Below, one piece after another: positions 8,319-16,258 of a stretch of DNA of 38,331 bases. The stretch is from contig CAMCMZ010000035.1 in the NCBI GenBank assembly GCA_945876185.1, forward strand, positions 1 to 38,331, given 5' to 3'. The notes beneath the pieces were generated by a model. That model was not told where the DNA came from. It ran no database searches and saw only the letters and a program-made list of their open reading frames with translations. A program made the position numbers and the translations under genes. Numbering within the stretch: the stretch's first letter is position 1; the number at the start of each line of letters is the position of its first letter. Origin of the DNA: Candidatus Kuenenia stuttgartensis (GTDB taxonomy: Bacteria; Planctomycetota; UBA11346).

Positions 8319-9252
8319 TCCGGCCATCGACGCGATGGGTCGGACCACCGGCACCATCACCGACCTGCACCGGGCCGCCCTCCACGACGGCCCGGGCATT
8401 CGCACCACCGTGTTCCTGAAAGGTTGCCCGCTCGCCTGCGCCTGGTGCCACAACCCCGAGACCTGGTCGCCGCGTCCGCAGGTGCTGTACAGCGCGTGGA
8501 AATGCACGTCCTGCGCAGGTTGCGCCAGCGCCTGCGCCGCAGTTAGCCCGAAGAGCTGCCACGCAGTCGCCGAGGGAACCCACGGCTTCGACCGGGCCGC
8601 CTGCACCAGCTGCCAGACTTGCGTCACCGCCTGTCCCAGCGGCGCCTTGACCGCCACCGGGCGCAGCGTTAGCGCGGCAGAAATCCTGGCGACGGTGCTG
8701 CGCGACCGGCGCTATTACGCGGCCAGCGGCGGCGGCCTGACGCTCAGTGGCGGCGAACCCCAGGCGCAACCCGCGTTCACCCGCGCTCTGCTGACCTTGG
8801 CCAAGGAGGCCGGCATCCACACCTGCCTCGACACCAGCGGTCACGCCCCGGTGCGCATCGTCAGTGAACTGGCCCCGGTCACCGATCTCGTCCTGTTCGA
8901 CTGGAAGGCCTCTGCCACGCGCCATCGCGAACTGACCGGCGTGGACCAGACCGCGATCGCGGCGCAGCTCGATGCCTGGTTGGCGGCCGGGGTGCCGGTG
9001 CGGTTGCGCTGCCCGCTCGTGCCGGGGATCAACGATGACGACGAACACTTGGCGGGAATCGCCGCGCTCAGCCGGCGCGCGGGCATCGTCGGCGTGGACC
9101 TCATGCCGTACCATCGCCTGGGCGGCGACAAATGGGCCCGCCTCGGCCTGGAGTATCCCTTGGCCCAGGTCGCCGATGCGGGACCGGACGCGGTCGCCCG
9201 CTGGCGCGAGCGTTTGCAGCGCCTGGACGCGGTGGCGGTCGGCGAGGGCTGA
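8308..9252 (+). CDS. Glycyl radical enzyme activating enzyme (radical SAM)
   Basis: The 314-aa product would generate the glycyl radical on the preceding enzyme by reductive cleavage of S-adenosylmethionine. It shows the DGPGIRTTVFLKGCP lead-in and the radical-SAM cysteines as Cys40-x3-Cys44-x2-Cys47 (GCPLACAWC). Two ferredoxin-like cysteine clusters follow (CTSCAGCASAC and CTSCQTCVTAC), typical of activases for the dehydratase/lyase branch and absent from the pyruvate formate-lyase activase. LTLSGGEPQAQP, a SAM-binding motif, is also present. The ATG at 8308 overlaps the enzyme gene by 11 bp; the ATG at 8335 (MGRTTGTITDLHRAALHDGPG) is an equally good start. The overlap implies co-transcription and coupled translation. 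Confidence 0.92.
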   Translation: MAPDPAIDAMGRTTGTITDLHRAALHDGPGIRTTVFLKGCPLACAWCHNPETWSPRPQVLYSAWKCTSCAGCASACAAVSPKSCHAVAEGTHGFDRAACTSCQTCVTACPSGALTATGRSVSAAEILATVLRDRRYYAASGGGLTLSGGEPQAQPAFTRALLTLAKEAGIHTCLDTSGHAPVRIVSELAPVTDLVLFDWKASATRHRELTGVDQTAIAAQLDAWLAAGVPVRLRCPLVPGINDDDEHLAGIAALSRRAGIVGVDLMPYHRLGGDKWARLGLEYPLAQVADAGPDAVARWRERLQRLDAVAVGEG

Positions 9253-9343
9253 CCGCTCGCGTCCGCCCACCTGCGCCCACCTGCGCCAGTTGCCGGCTTG
9301 AGCCACCCCCGGCTTCCTCTAGAAGGCGTCGCCAGAGGTGCGC

Positions 9344-9751
9344 ATGGCCGAACTGGTCACCATCGGGCAGTTGAGCGCGCTGATTGAGGACCAGTACCGG
9401 CTGCTCGGCTGGCTGGAGGACAACGCGGCGGCGGTGCCGCCCTATGACCCGGTCTTTCCCGAGCGGAACCAGATTGAGTTCAGCCTGGGCGGCGAACCGT
9501 GGTCGCTCACCGTGCTGCGCCAGGGTGGTTTCGAGTGCCAGCACCGCGATCAGGGCCGGCTGGTGATCCTGCGCAGCGACCACGCCTCACCCTTCGACTT
9601 CCAACCCAGCGGGCTGCTGCGTTTCGTGCTGTCGCTTGATCCCACGTCGCAACTGAACGAGATCATTGCCGAGAACTGGATCCTCAAATGCATCCGCGCT
9701 GGCCGGCTGACCACGTCGCGGCACCGGCCGGGGTATTACACTTTCGTCTGA
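9344..9751 (+). CDS. Conserved-looking hypothetical protein
   Basis: The ATG at 9344 has a purine-rich ribosome binding site (AGAGG, 9334-9338). The 135-aa product begins MAELVTIGQLSALIEDQY and contains mixed alpha/beta sequence (QIEFSLGGEPWSLTVLRQGG, later WILKCIRAGRLTTSRHRPGYY). It has no signal peptide, membrane helix or metal-binding motif, and I do not recognise the family. It follows the activase by 91 bp on the same strand and may belong to that transcript, but nothing ties it functionally to the glycyl radical enzyme. The stop codon lies inside the first unit of a 15-bp tandem repeat. Confidence 0.55.
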   Translation: MAELVTIGQLSALIEDQYRLLGWLEDNAAAVPPYDPVFPERNQIEFSLGGEPWSLTVLRQGGFECQHRDQGRLVILRSDHASPFDFQPSGLLRFVLSLDPTSQLNEIIAENWILKCIRAGRLTTSRHRPGYYTFV

Positions 9752-9789
9752 CCTGCAGCCGTCTGACCTGCAGCCGTCTGACCCGCAGC
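9745..9789. repeat. 15-bp tandem repeat, three units
   Basis: CGTCTGACCTGCAGC occurs at 9745-9759 and 9760-9774 and, with one change (T to C), at 9775-9789. The first unit carries the stop codon of the preceding gene, so each unit repeats that stop context. It fills the gap between this gene and the convergent sulfatase gene. Confidence 0.85.
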
Positions 9790-9794
9790 CGTGA

Positions 9795-11228
9795 TCAGGG
9801 CGCCTGAAAGGTCCAGGCCTCGGGCGCCAGGGGCGAAGCACCCGGGGCCCAGGGATCGTTCCAGCGACGCACCACGGGGGCCTGGGTTTCGTGATAATGG
9901 GCCAGGCCGCGTTGTCGCAGGAGGTCATCGGGATTGGCGAAGCCGTCGCCCAGCCGGTCGAGTCGCTGCCACAGCCGGCGTTCGAGGTCGGCGCGTACGC
10001 CCGCAACGGTCGGGTCGCCGGCCAGGTTGCGCATCTGGAAGGGGTCCGTCTGGTTGTCGTAGAACAGAAAAGGCCCTTGGCGGTCAAGCACCAGGGTGTG
10101 GCGTGCCGTGCGCAGGGCGCGCCAGGCTGGGAATCCGTGCCACCGCATCGCGGTGATCGGCACCGGCACCAGCATCAGCGCTGCCGCGTCGGCGGCGACC
10201 GCAGCACCACGCCAGGCTGGCGACCAATCTTGGCCTTCGCAGGCTGCGTGGGCGCGCACCCCACACAGGCCGGCAAGCGAGGGCAGCATGTCAGGGGCGT
10301 CGACCGGCGCGGCGCAGACGCGTGCGCTGCGGCCCAGGCCGGCCGGCCAACGCACCAGGAAGGGTACGCGCACCGATTCCTCGAAGGGGAACAACTTGAA
10401 GTTCAGGCCATGGCTGTGGTGCTGATTGCCATGGTCGCTGGTGAAGACCACCACGGTGTCGTCTTCCAGACCGGCGACGGCGAGCCCCTGCAGCAATTCG
10501 CCCAGGCAGTCGTCGAGGGCGGCGCAGTGGGCGCTCAGTCCGGCCAGTTCCTTGCGCGCCTGGTCGGCGAAGACGGCCGGGACGTTCGGCCGCAGACGCA
10601 TGTTCTCGGCGCGGAACCGGTCGCGATAGGTTTGGGGTGCGGTGAACAGAGGAAAGTGCGGTGCCGCCAGCGACAGGCAGGCCAGGAAAGGCTGCCGCCG
10701 CCGCTTGGCAGCGATCATCCAATCCAGGGCGGCGCGGGACTGGGCGAATGCATCGTAGCCTTCCCAATGACAAAGGGTCTGGTCGTCGGTGTCGTTGTAA
10801 GGCGAATGCCAGTAGTCGTGCGAGCACTCGCTGCCGAGCCAACGGTGAAAACCCATCTGGTGCGAGCGTGGCACCGGATGATCCCGGCGTTCGCAGGCGC
10901 CACCCGGACTGCCGAACAGATGCCACTTGCCGATCCAGGCGGTCTCGTAGCCGGCGGCGCTGAAGTCGCGCGCGATCGACGGTGAATCCGGGGCCAGTTC
11001 GACGTCATTGATGATCACGCCATGCCGGAGCGGGTACTGGCCGGTGAGCAGACTGCCTCGGTACGGGCAGCAGACCGGGCTGCCCGACACCGCCTGATCG
11101 CACACCACGCTTTCCGCCGCCAACCGGTCGAGGTGGGGCGTTCGCACGTTCGCATCGCCGGCGAATCCGGTGGCCTGGGCACGCCATTCGTCGACCAGGA
11201 TGAGCAGCACATTGGGGCGATCCGACAT
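9795..11228 (-). CDS. Sulfatase (type I, formylglycine-dependent), probably cytoplasmic
   Basis: The 477-aa product has the sulfatase core. It opens with RPNVLLILVDEWRAQATG, where Asp13 is a metal ligand. The formylglycine motif C-x-P-x-R occurs as CCPYR, with Cys53 the residue to be oxidised, followed by GSLLTGQYP. GKWHLFG and the metal site TSDHGNQHHSHG follow in the expected order. No signal peptide is present, which is unusual for planctomycete-type sulfatases and implies hydrolysis of a sulfate ester already taken into the cell. The ribosome binding site AGGAG (11238-11242 on the opposite strand) supports the start at 11228. No formylglycine-generating enzyme is encoded in the window; the radical-SAM gene at 8.3 kb is a glycyl-radical activase instead. 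The substrate cannot be predicted. Confidence 0.9.
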   Translation of the reverse strand: MSDRPNVLLILVDEWRAQATGFAGDANVRTPHLDRLAAESVVCDQAVSGSPVCCPYRGSLLTGQYPLRHGVIINDVELAPDSPSIARDFSAAGYETAWIGKWHLFGSPGGACERRDHPVPRSHQMGFHRWLGSECSHDYWHSPYNDTDDQTLCHWEGYDAFAQSRAALDWMIAAKRRRQPFLACLSLAAPHFPLFTAPQTYRDRFRAENMRLRPNVPAVFADQARKELAGLSAHCAALDDCLGELLQGLAVAGLEDDTVVVFTSDHGNQHHSHGLNFKLFPFEESVRVPFLVRWPAGLGRSARVCAAPVDAPDMLPSLAGLCGVRAHAACEGQDWSPAWRGAAVAADAAALMLVPVPITAMRWHGFPAWRALRTARHTLVLDRQGPFLFYDNQTDPFQMRNLAGDPTVAGVRADLERRLWQRLDRLGDGFANPDDLLRQRGLAHYHETQAPVVRRWNDPWAPGASPLAPEAWTFQAP

Positions 11229-11357
11229 CGGTTTGGTCTCCTGAAAGCGGTAGGTCTACGAGGTGCCCAACGGACTCGGACTCACTCGACAGCGCTGATC
11301 CAGGTTGTCGCTCGTCGGCTGTTCGGCTGATCGCCACAGCGTGGCAAGGCCCAGGGA

Positions 11358-11861
11358 TCAGGTTTGGTGCGTGTGCCAGCAGCCGCCGCCGCGTGGCAAC
11401 ATGACGCGCGGGGCATCGGCGAGCGATTCGGCGCGCGCGACCACGCACTGGTGGTCGCCCGGTGGCGGGTCGATCCCGACCAGGACGACGCCGGCCAGGC
11501 CGGCGCTGCCTGCAGCGTCGATGGCAGCGTCGTCGCAGGTGCAGAGCCAGGTGGTCGCGGGATCGAGATCAGCGGTGCGCATCAAGCCGAGGATCAGGCG
11601 CGGCGTCCAGCCCGCTGGGCGGATGCTGGTGAAGTCGCTGCGCGCGCCGCACAATTCCAGCGCGGTTTCCAGATCGTCGGCGTAGTCGCGCGCGGCCACC
11701 AGCACGATCACGACCTTGGCCAGGTTGAGGCGCTGGATCATGGTTCCGGCGCCTGGGGCCAGCGCGAGGTTTTCTGCCGCCAGCGTGCTCCCTGCCTCCA
11801 GCGTGCCCCCCGCCCCGGGGATCAGCACGCCTTCGACGGCGATGATCAGGCCGCTGCGCAT
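11358..11861 (-). CDS. HAD-like protein with degenerate catalytic site
   Basis: The 167-aa product follows the layout of small HAD phosphatases of the HisB-N/GmhB type. It starts RSGLIIAVEGVLIPG where such enzymes read FLDRDGVL. A central strand KVVIVLVAARDYADDLE matches the region after motif II, WTPRLILGLM the lysine-containing segment, and CDDAAIDAAGSAGLAGVVLVG the final motif with its paired acidic residues. The nucleophilic Asp of motif I is replaced (VEG instead of DRDG), as is the expected Lys. If the family call is right it is probably not an active phosphatase by the usual mechanism. It lies between the sulfatase and S41 peptidase genes on the same strand. Assignment is tentative. 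Confidence 0.4.
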   Translation of the reverse strand: MRSGLIIAVEGVLIPGAGGTLEAGSTLAAENLALAPGAGTMIQRLNLAKVVIVLVAARDYADDLETALELCGARSDFTSIRPAGWTPRLILGLMRTADLDPATTWLCTCDDAAIDAAGSAGLAGVVLVGIDPPPGDHQCVVARAESLADAPRVMLPRGGGCWHTHQT

Positions 11862-11968
11862 GGATCCGGGGCTGGGGCTGGGGACAGGATTCCGGCGATC
11901 GTCACGCCGGACCTTGTGGTGCTGGCCGGGGTGGGGTCAACCACCGGTGCGGCCGACCGTCGGCGGGA

Positions 11969-13876
11969 TCAGCGTCCGGCGGCGAGGATCGCGGCGAGGG
12001 CATCGCGGGCGCGCTCCAGCACGGTGTCGGCGGTTCCTGGCAGGCGACTGGCCGGGAGGTCCGGATCGATGCCGCCCGCAGGTTCGCTCTGGTCCGGTCG
12101 CCGCAGCTTGGCGACGGTCAGCAGCATCGCATCGCCGCTGGGCAGCAGGAAAAGCTGCTGCACCGAGGTTTTTCCAGCGCTGCGTTCACCCACTACCACC
12201 GCGCGCCGATGGTGCTGCAAGGCGGCAGCGAAGACCTCGGCCGCTGACGCGCTGTGGCGATCGAGGAGCACCGCGATCGGCCCGGTGAACCGGGTGCCGG
12301 GCTGCGGCACGGTGAGGGTGCGGTTGCGGGCGGGATTGCGCGAGACCTGGTGCGCGACGATCGCCTCGGGCGGCAGGAAGCAGGCGAGGGCATCCACCGC
12401 GACCTGAAGATTGCCGCCGCCGCAGCCGCGCAGGTCGAGTACGATCGCCCGCGCCGAGGCGGCTTTCGCCACGGCTCCGGCAAGGGCCTGGGCGGTCGAC
12501 AAGGTCGCCGGCCGGCCATCCGCATCCGGGCGGGGGGCAAAGAATCGGCCGATGGTGATGCGGGCGAGGCCGCGCGCATCAGGGGCATCGCATATGCCCA
12601 GGCCGGTGTCGGTGAGATCGCTGCGGAGGACTTCCACCGTGCGCTTGGCGCCGTCGGCGGTGGCGACCTCGAACCCGGCCCGATCAGGCAGGGCGTTGAA
12701 GGCGCGCACCAGGGCGGCGCCAGGTTGCCCGTCAAGCAGGGTATCGCCGGCGCGGACGATGATCAGGCCCGCTTCCAGGCCGGCGCTGGAGGCGCTCGAA
12801 CCCGGCACCACGCGCACCACGGTGGGTTTGCCATCGCGCACCACCCAGTCGAAACCGAAGCCGAAGCCGAGCGGCACGTCGCCGGAGCCGCGCAGGGCGA
12901 CCTCGTCGCGATCGAGCCAAGAACTGTGCGGATCGAGCGCCTTCACCAGGCCGCGTCGCGCCGCCGCCCACAATTCAGCGGACTCGGGTGGATCCGCGTG
13001 TTCGCGCCGGACCAGGCCGACCTCGGCCTCGAGTTCACGCAGGTGCCCCAGCAATTCGCGCAGTTCCGGGCTGTCGTAGGCGGGATCGCCGACCCCCGGG
13101 GCGGGCGGCTTGCTGGCATGGTCGCCATGACTGCCGGCGTGGCCGCCGGTTCCGGCGGGCTGGTTCTTCACCGCGTGGCCGGCTGGGGCCGCTGCATGTG
13201 CCGCCGGGGCCGGATGAGTCAGTTTCGACTTGGGCTGGACTGGCTTTCCATGGCCATCGCCAGCGTGGGCGGTCGGAGCATCAGGTGCCTGGGCCGGACC
13301 ATGTGCCGGGGACGGGGCATGTGCCTGGGACGGCCCATGTGCTTGGGCCGACCAAGCGGGGGCCGGGAGCGCGGGACTGGTGGGGCCGTGCTGAGCGTCG
13401 TGCTTCGGTGTCGGCGACGGTACTGCTGGCGTTTCGGCGTGCGGGTCGGCCGGTTTCCTTGGTTCAGTTTTTTTCACCGGGGACGGTGCATGGGGATCAG
13501 GGACGGCGTGGCTTTCAGCGGCAGCGTGGTGCGGATCGCTGGTCTTCGTTTCCGCCGGAAGCGCCGGAAGTGTTGAGGCCTCGGCGTGCGGGGTGCCCAG
13601 CTTCTTCGGTGCGTGTTTTTCCACCGTGGGTGACGCATGCGGATCCGGGGCGACGTGGTGCGAATCACTTGGCTTCGCTTGGGTCGGCACCGCCGGAATC
13701 TCGGCGTGCGGGTCCGGCGGTTTCAGCGGTTTTAGCGCTTCGTGCTTCTCTACCGGCGGCAGCACATGCGGATCCGGCGCGGCGTGGCCGGCGTGGTCCT
13801 CCGCCCGCCCGGCACCGGCCAGGGCGCAGCTCAGGAGCGGGATCAGGGCCAGGCGGCGATGGGGGGGGACAGTCAT
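11969..13876 (-). CDS. S41-family C-terminal processing peptidase with His-rich N-terminal region
   Basis: The start is the ATG at 13876, giving a signal peptide (MTVPPHRRLALIPLLSCALAGAGRAE); the open frame continues far upstream only because stops are scarce at this GC. The 635-aa protein has three parts. Residues 25 to about 270 form a low-complexity linker rich in Pro, His, Ala and Lys with imperfect repeats built on PDPHA and PVEKHE. A PDZ domain spans about 330-416 (LGFGFGFDWV...VVPGSSASSAGLEAG). The S41 protease domain follows with the Ser-Lys dyad, Ser544 in HSASAAEVF and Lys569 in SAGKTSVQ, at the same 25-residue spacing as in E. coli Prc. It is expected to act in the periplasm. The histidine-rich linker is unusual for this family and might bind metal. 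Confidence 0.85.
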   Translation of the reverse strand: MTVPPHRRLALIPLLSCALAGAGRAEDHAGHAAPDPHVLPPVEKHEALKPLKPPDPHAEIPAVPTQAKPSDSHHVAPDPHASPTVEKHAPKKLGTPHAEASTLPALPAETKTSDPHHAAAESHAVPDPHAPSPVKKTEPRKPADPHAETPAVPSPTPKHDAQHGPTSPALPAPAWSAQAHGPSQAHAPSPAHGPAQAPDAPTAHAGDGHGKPVQPKSKLTHPAPAAHAAAPAGHAVKNQPAGTGGHAGSHGDHASKPPAPGVGDPAYDSPELRELLGHLRELEAEVGLVRREHADPPESAELWAAARRGLVKALDPHSSWLDRDEVALRGSGDVPLGFGFGFDWVVRDGKPTVVRVVPGSSASSAGLEAGLIIVRAGDTLLDGQPGAALVRAFNALPDRAGFEVATADGAKRTVEVLRSDLTDTGLGICDAPDARGLARITIGRFFAPRPDADGRPATLSTAQALAGAVAKAASARAIVLDLRGCGGGNLQVAVDALACFLPPEAIVAHQVSRNPARNRTLTVPQPGTRFTGPIAVLLDRHSASAAEVFAAALQHHRRAVVVGERSAGKTSVQQLFLLPSGDAMLLTVAKLRRPDQSEPAGGIDPDLPASRLPGTADTVLERARDALAAILAAGR

Positions 13877-14017
13877 GGGCGAGTGTACCTTGCACGCGCA
13901 CGCGGTGCCAACCGCCGGGCGCCAAACTCCGGCGTCGGCCGGGCCGGGCGGCGGCCCTGTCCTTTCCGCTGGCGCGTGCCGGGCTTGGCGGCAACCTCCG
14001 CGCCTCCCGAGGGTTCC

Positions 14018-14884
14018 ATGTTCACCGGTTCCATGGTCGCGATCGTCACCCCGTTCCAAGACGACCAGGTCGATTTCGCGGCCCTCAAGCGTCTCATCGA
14101 CTGGCACATCAAAGAGGGTACCCAGGTCCTCGTGCCCTGCGGCACCACGGGTGAATCCGCGACCTTCAGCCACGATGAACAGCATCGGGTCATCGCCGAG
14201 GTCGTGCAGCACGTCGCCGGCCGGATCAAGGTCGTCGCCGGGGCGGGTTCGAACAGCACCCGCGAAGCGGTCAGCCTGGCCAAGGCGGCCGAAAAATTCG
14301 GCGCCAACGGCATCCTGACCATCACCCCGTACTACAACAAGCCGACCCAGGACGGCCTGTTCGAGCACTTCAAGGCGGTGCGCGGCGCGACCGCCCTGCC
14401 GCTGGTGCTCTACAACGTCCCCGGTCGCACCGGCGTGAACATGTTGCCCGAGACCGCTGCCCGCGTCGCCGCCCTGGGTGGCATCGCCGGGGTCAAAGAA
14501 GCGTCGGGTTCGATCGAGCAGATGCAGGAACTGATTGAGCGCGGCGTCACCGTGATCAGCGGCGATGACGGCATGACCTTCCCCGCGATGGCGCTGGGGG
14601 CAGTCGGCGTGATCAGCGTGGTCGCCAACTTCGCCCCGAAGATCATGCGTCAGCTCGTCGACGCCTGTGCCAAGGGCGATTTGATCGAGGCCCGGCGCCT
14701 GCACCGCATCGTGGTCGAACTGGCGAAGCACGCCTTCGCCGAGACCAATCCGATCCCGGCCAAGGCCGCCGTCGCCGCGCTGGGGTTCATCCGCGAGGAA
14801 TACCGCCTGCCGCTCGTGCCGATCACCCCGGCGCGCAAGACCGCCCTGCTCGCCTGCCTGCGCAAGCACGGCCTGCTCGCTTAA
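14018..14884 (+). CDS. dapA: 4-hydroxy-tetrahydrodipicolinate synthase
   Basis: The 288-aa product matches DapA throughout. This enzyme condenses pyruvate with aspartate-semialdehyde in the lysine/diaminopimelate pathway in the cytoplasm. Visible active-site residues are Thr43-Thr44 in CGTTGES, Tyr132 and Arg137 in YNVPGRTG, and the Schiff-base Lys160 in GVKEASG. Length is normal. The start at 14018 has a purine-rich site (GAGGG, 14009-14013) and gives the canonical MFTGSMVAIVTPF opening. It is divergent from the S41 peptidase gene, 141 bp away, and followed after 52 bp by the pgsA-like gene. The combination of residues supports DapA over N-acetylneuraminate lyase or other family members. Confidence 0.93.
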   Translation: MFTGSMVAIVTPFQDDQVDFAALKRLIDWHIKEGTQVLVPCGTTGESATFSHDEQHRVIAEVVQHVAGRIKVVAGAGSNSTREAVSLAKAAEKFGANGILTITPYYNKPTQDGLFEHFKAVRGATALPLVLYNVPGRTGVNMLPETAARVAALGGIAGVKEASGSIEQMQELIERGVTVISGDDGMTFPAMALGAVGVISVVANFAPKIMRQLVDACAKGDLIEARRLHRIVVELAKHAFAETNPIPAKAAVAALGFIREEYRLPLVPITPARKTALLACLRKHGLLA

Positions 14885-14936
14885 GGCGCGGGGCGGTCGT
14901 GACCTTTTCCCGCCATACCAGCCGTCACTCCCGCCC

Positions 14937-15626
14937 ATGCTGACCGTCGCCGATAAAATCACCCTCGCCCGGGTCGCCCTCGCGCCGATCGCGGTGGCGG
15001 GCTATCTGCTCGCGCCGTCCGAGCATTTCCTCTGCTTCTGGATCTGCGGCTGGATCTGCGCCATTGCTGAACTCACCGACTGGCTTGACGGCATGGTGGC
15101 GCGCGCGCGGCACGAGGTCTCCGACTTCGGCAAGCTGGCTGACCCGTTCTGCGATGTGCTCTACCGCATGTCGGTGTTCCTCGCCTTCCTGCTGCCGGCG
15201 GGCGGAGTCGGCTACCAGCTCGCCCAGGGCGCTCTGCCCGCATGGACCGCGTTCCTGCTGCCGCACACCTTCGTCGTCGGCCACGGCGCAGACGGCGCGG
15301 TCCTCGTCGGCACCGCCTGTGTGCCCTGGCTGCCGGTTTTCCTGATGGCGATGCGCGAAATCGTCGCCGGCGCGATCCGCGCAATGGCCGCGACCAAGGG
15401 CCTGGTGCTGGCCGCACGCACCTCCGGCAAGGTCAAGGCGATCTTGCAATGCTGCACCATCATCGCGATCTCGGCTCTGCCCGGCCTGACCTTCACCTGG
15501 AACCCGTGGTTCCTGGTCGTCACCGGCGTCCTGGTCTGGATCTGCGCCATCGCCAGCATCGGATCGATCATCGAGTACATCTGGATCAACCGCGAGGTGT
15601 TGCGCGGTCTGGGCGCGAAGCGCTGA
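14937..15626 (+). CDS. pgsA: CDP-alcohol phosphatidyltransferase, probably PgsA
   Basis: The 229-aa membrane protein carries the full CDP-alcohol phosphotransferase signature: Asp48-x2-Asp51-Gly52-x2-Ala55-Arg56-x8-Gly65-x3-Asp69-x3-Asp73. Several hydrophobic helices follow. The family transfers a phosphatidyl group from CDP-diacylglycerol to an alcohol; glycerol-3-phosphate (PgsA, giving phosphatidylglycerol phosphate) is the likeliest acceptor by length and the opening ADKITLARVALAP, but other acceptors cannot be excluded. The gene follows dapA on the same strand. Its 3' end (15458-15626) is present a second time at 20014-20398 in a slightly diverged form, which suggests that this locus was an integration target. 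Confidence 0.82.
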   Translation: MLTVADKITLARVALAPIAVAGYLLAPSEHFLCFWICGWICAIAELTDWLDGMVARARHEVSDFGKLADPFCDVLYRMSVFLAFLLPAGGVGYQLAQGALPAWTAFLLPHTFVVGHGADGAVLVGTACVPWLPVFLMAMREIVAGAIRAMAATKGLVLAARTSGKVKAILQCCTIIAISALPGLTFTWNPWFLVVTGVLVWICAIASIGSIIEYIWINREVLRGLGAKR

Positions 15627-15636
15627 GGATCAGCCG

Positions 15637-16018
15637 GATCGGCCTGGTTGCAGTTGGGCCACTATACGTCCAAGACCTCGACCCTGGGACCGCCACGCTC
15701 CAGCGTGGCCGGGATCTCGTCCCACGCTGCCTGAGATTGAATGAGAACGGCTCAGAATTTCGGCAGTTCCGACGTCCAGCACCATGCGGCCAGGCTGGAG
15801 CCTGGCGGTCCCAGGGTCGGTTGATGGGATCGGCCTGGTTGCAGTTGGGCCACTCCACGTCCAAGACCTCGACCCTGGGACCGCCACGCTCCAGCGTGGC
15901 CGGGATCTCGTCCCTCGTTGCCTGACACTGAATGAGAACGGTACAGATTTTCCGCGGTTCCGACGTCCAGCACCATGCGGCCAGGCTGGAGCCTGGCGGT
16001 CCCAGGGTCGGTTGATGG
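15637..16018. repeat. 191-bp tandem repeat (two units) with opposed hairpins
   Basis: Units at 15637-15827 and 15828-16018 are nearly identical; a third begins at 16019 (GATCGGCC) and breaks off after about 8 bp. Each unit holds a hairpin introduced by CTGGGACCGCC (stem GCCACGCT/AGCGTGGC) and, near its end, a mirror-image hairpin (stem GCCAGGCT/AGCCTGGC) followed by GGTCCCAGG. The paired, inward-facing hairpins resemble compound REP elements. Minus-strand frames run across the repeats but only encode the repeat itself. Confidence 0.85.
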
Positions 16019-16025
16019 GATCGGC

Positions 16026-16153
16026 CGTGCTCATCGACGTAGGGCTTCAGGTCGAGGTCGGGCGGCAGGTGGAGCGGACGTTGCTCCTCCATTTCCTTGA
16101 TGCTCGCCTGCATGAAGGAGTCGTATTCCCGTCTGGTGATGCCGTCGGCGCGC
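16026..16153 (-). pseudogene. Middle fragment of the 34.9-kb hypothetical gene
   Basis: This 128-bp piece matches 35076-35203 of the intact gene at 34948-35559, in the same orientation and with scattered changes. It encodes RADGITRREYDSFMQASIK... through DLDLKPYVDEHG, against RADGIQWREYDRFMQASIK... in the intact protein. Both ends are abrupt: one abuts the third, broken 191-bp repeat, the other unrelated sequence upstream of the sigma-factor gene. The remaining stretch to 16258 holds only a ribosome binding site for that gene. Confidence 0.85.
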
Positions 16154-16258
16154 GCAACGTAGTTGCCATGGTTTCATCCTGGGGCACATGGAGCGGACTG
16201 ATCCGCGATGTCCCCGACCCGGGGCCGGCGGCAGGATGGTTATGGAAGGAGATCCGCA

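Noticed and set aside
8308-9252. Anaerobic sulfatase-maturating enzyme serving the nearby sulfatase
   Set aside because: The CxxxCxxC lead-in with DGPGIRTTVF and two ferredoxin clusters directly behind is the glycyl-radical activase pattern, and the gene overlaps the glycyl radical enzyme gene.
13877-14962. Upstream extension of the S41 peptidase frame to 997 aa
   Set aside because: It is antisense to dapA across conserved active-site codons; the signal peptide at 13876 gives a proper start.
15637-16018. CRISPR array
   Set aside because: The repeat units are 191 bp, adjacent without unique spacers, and no cas genes are present.
15586-16113. 175-aa minus-strand ORF across the 191-bp repeats
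   Set aside because: Only its start belongs to the hypothetical-gene fragment; the remainder is translation of the tandem repeat.
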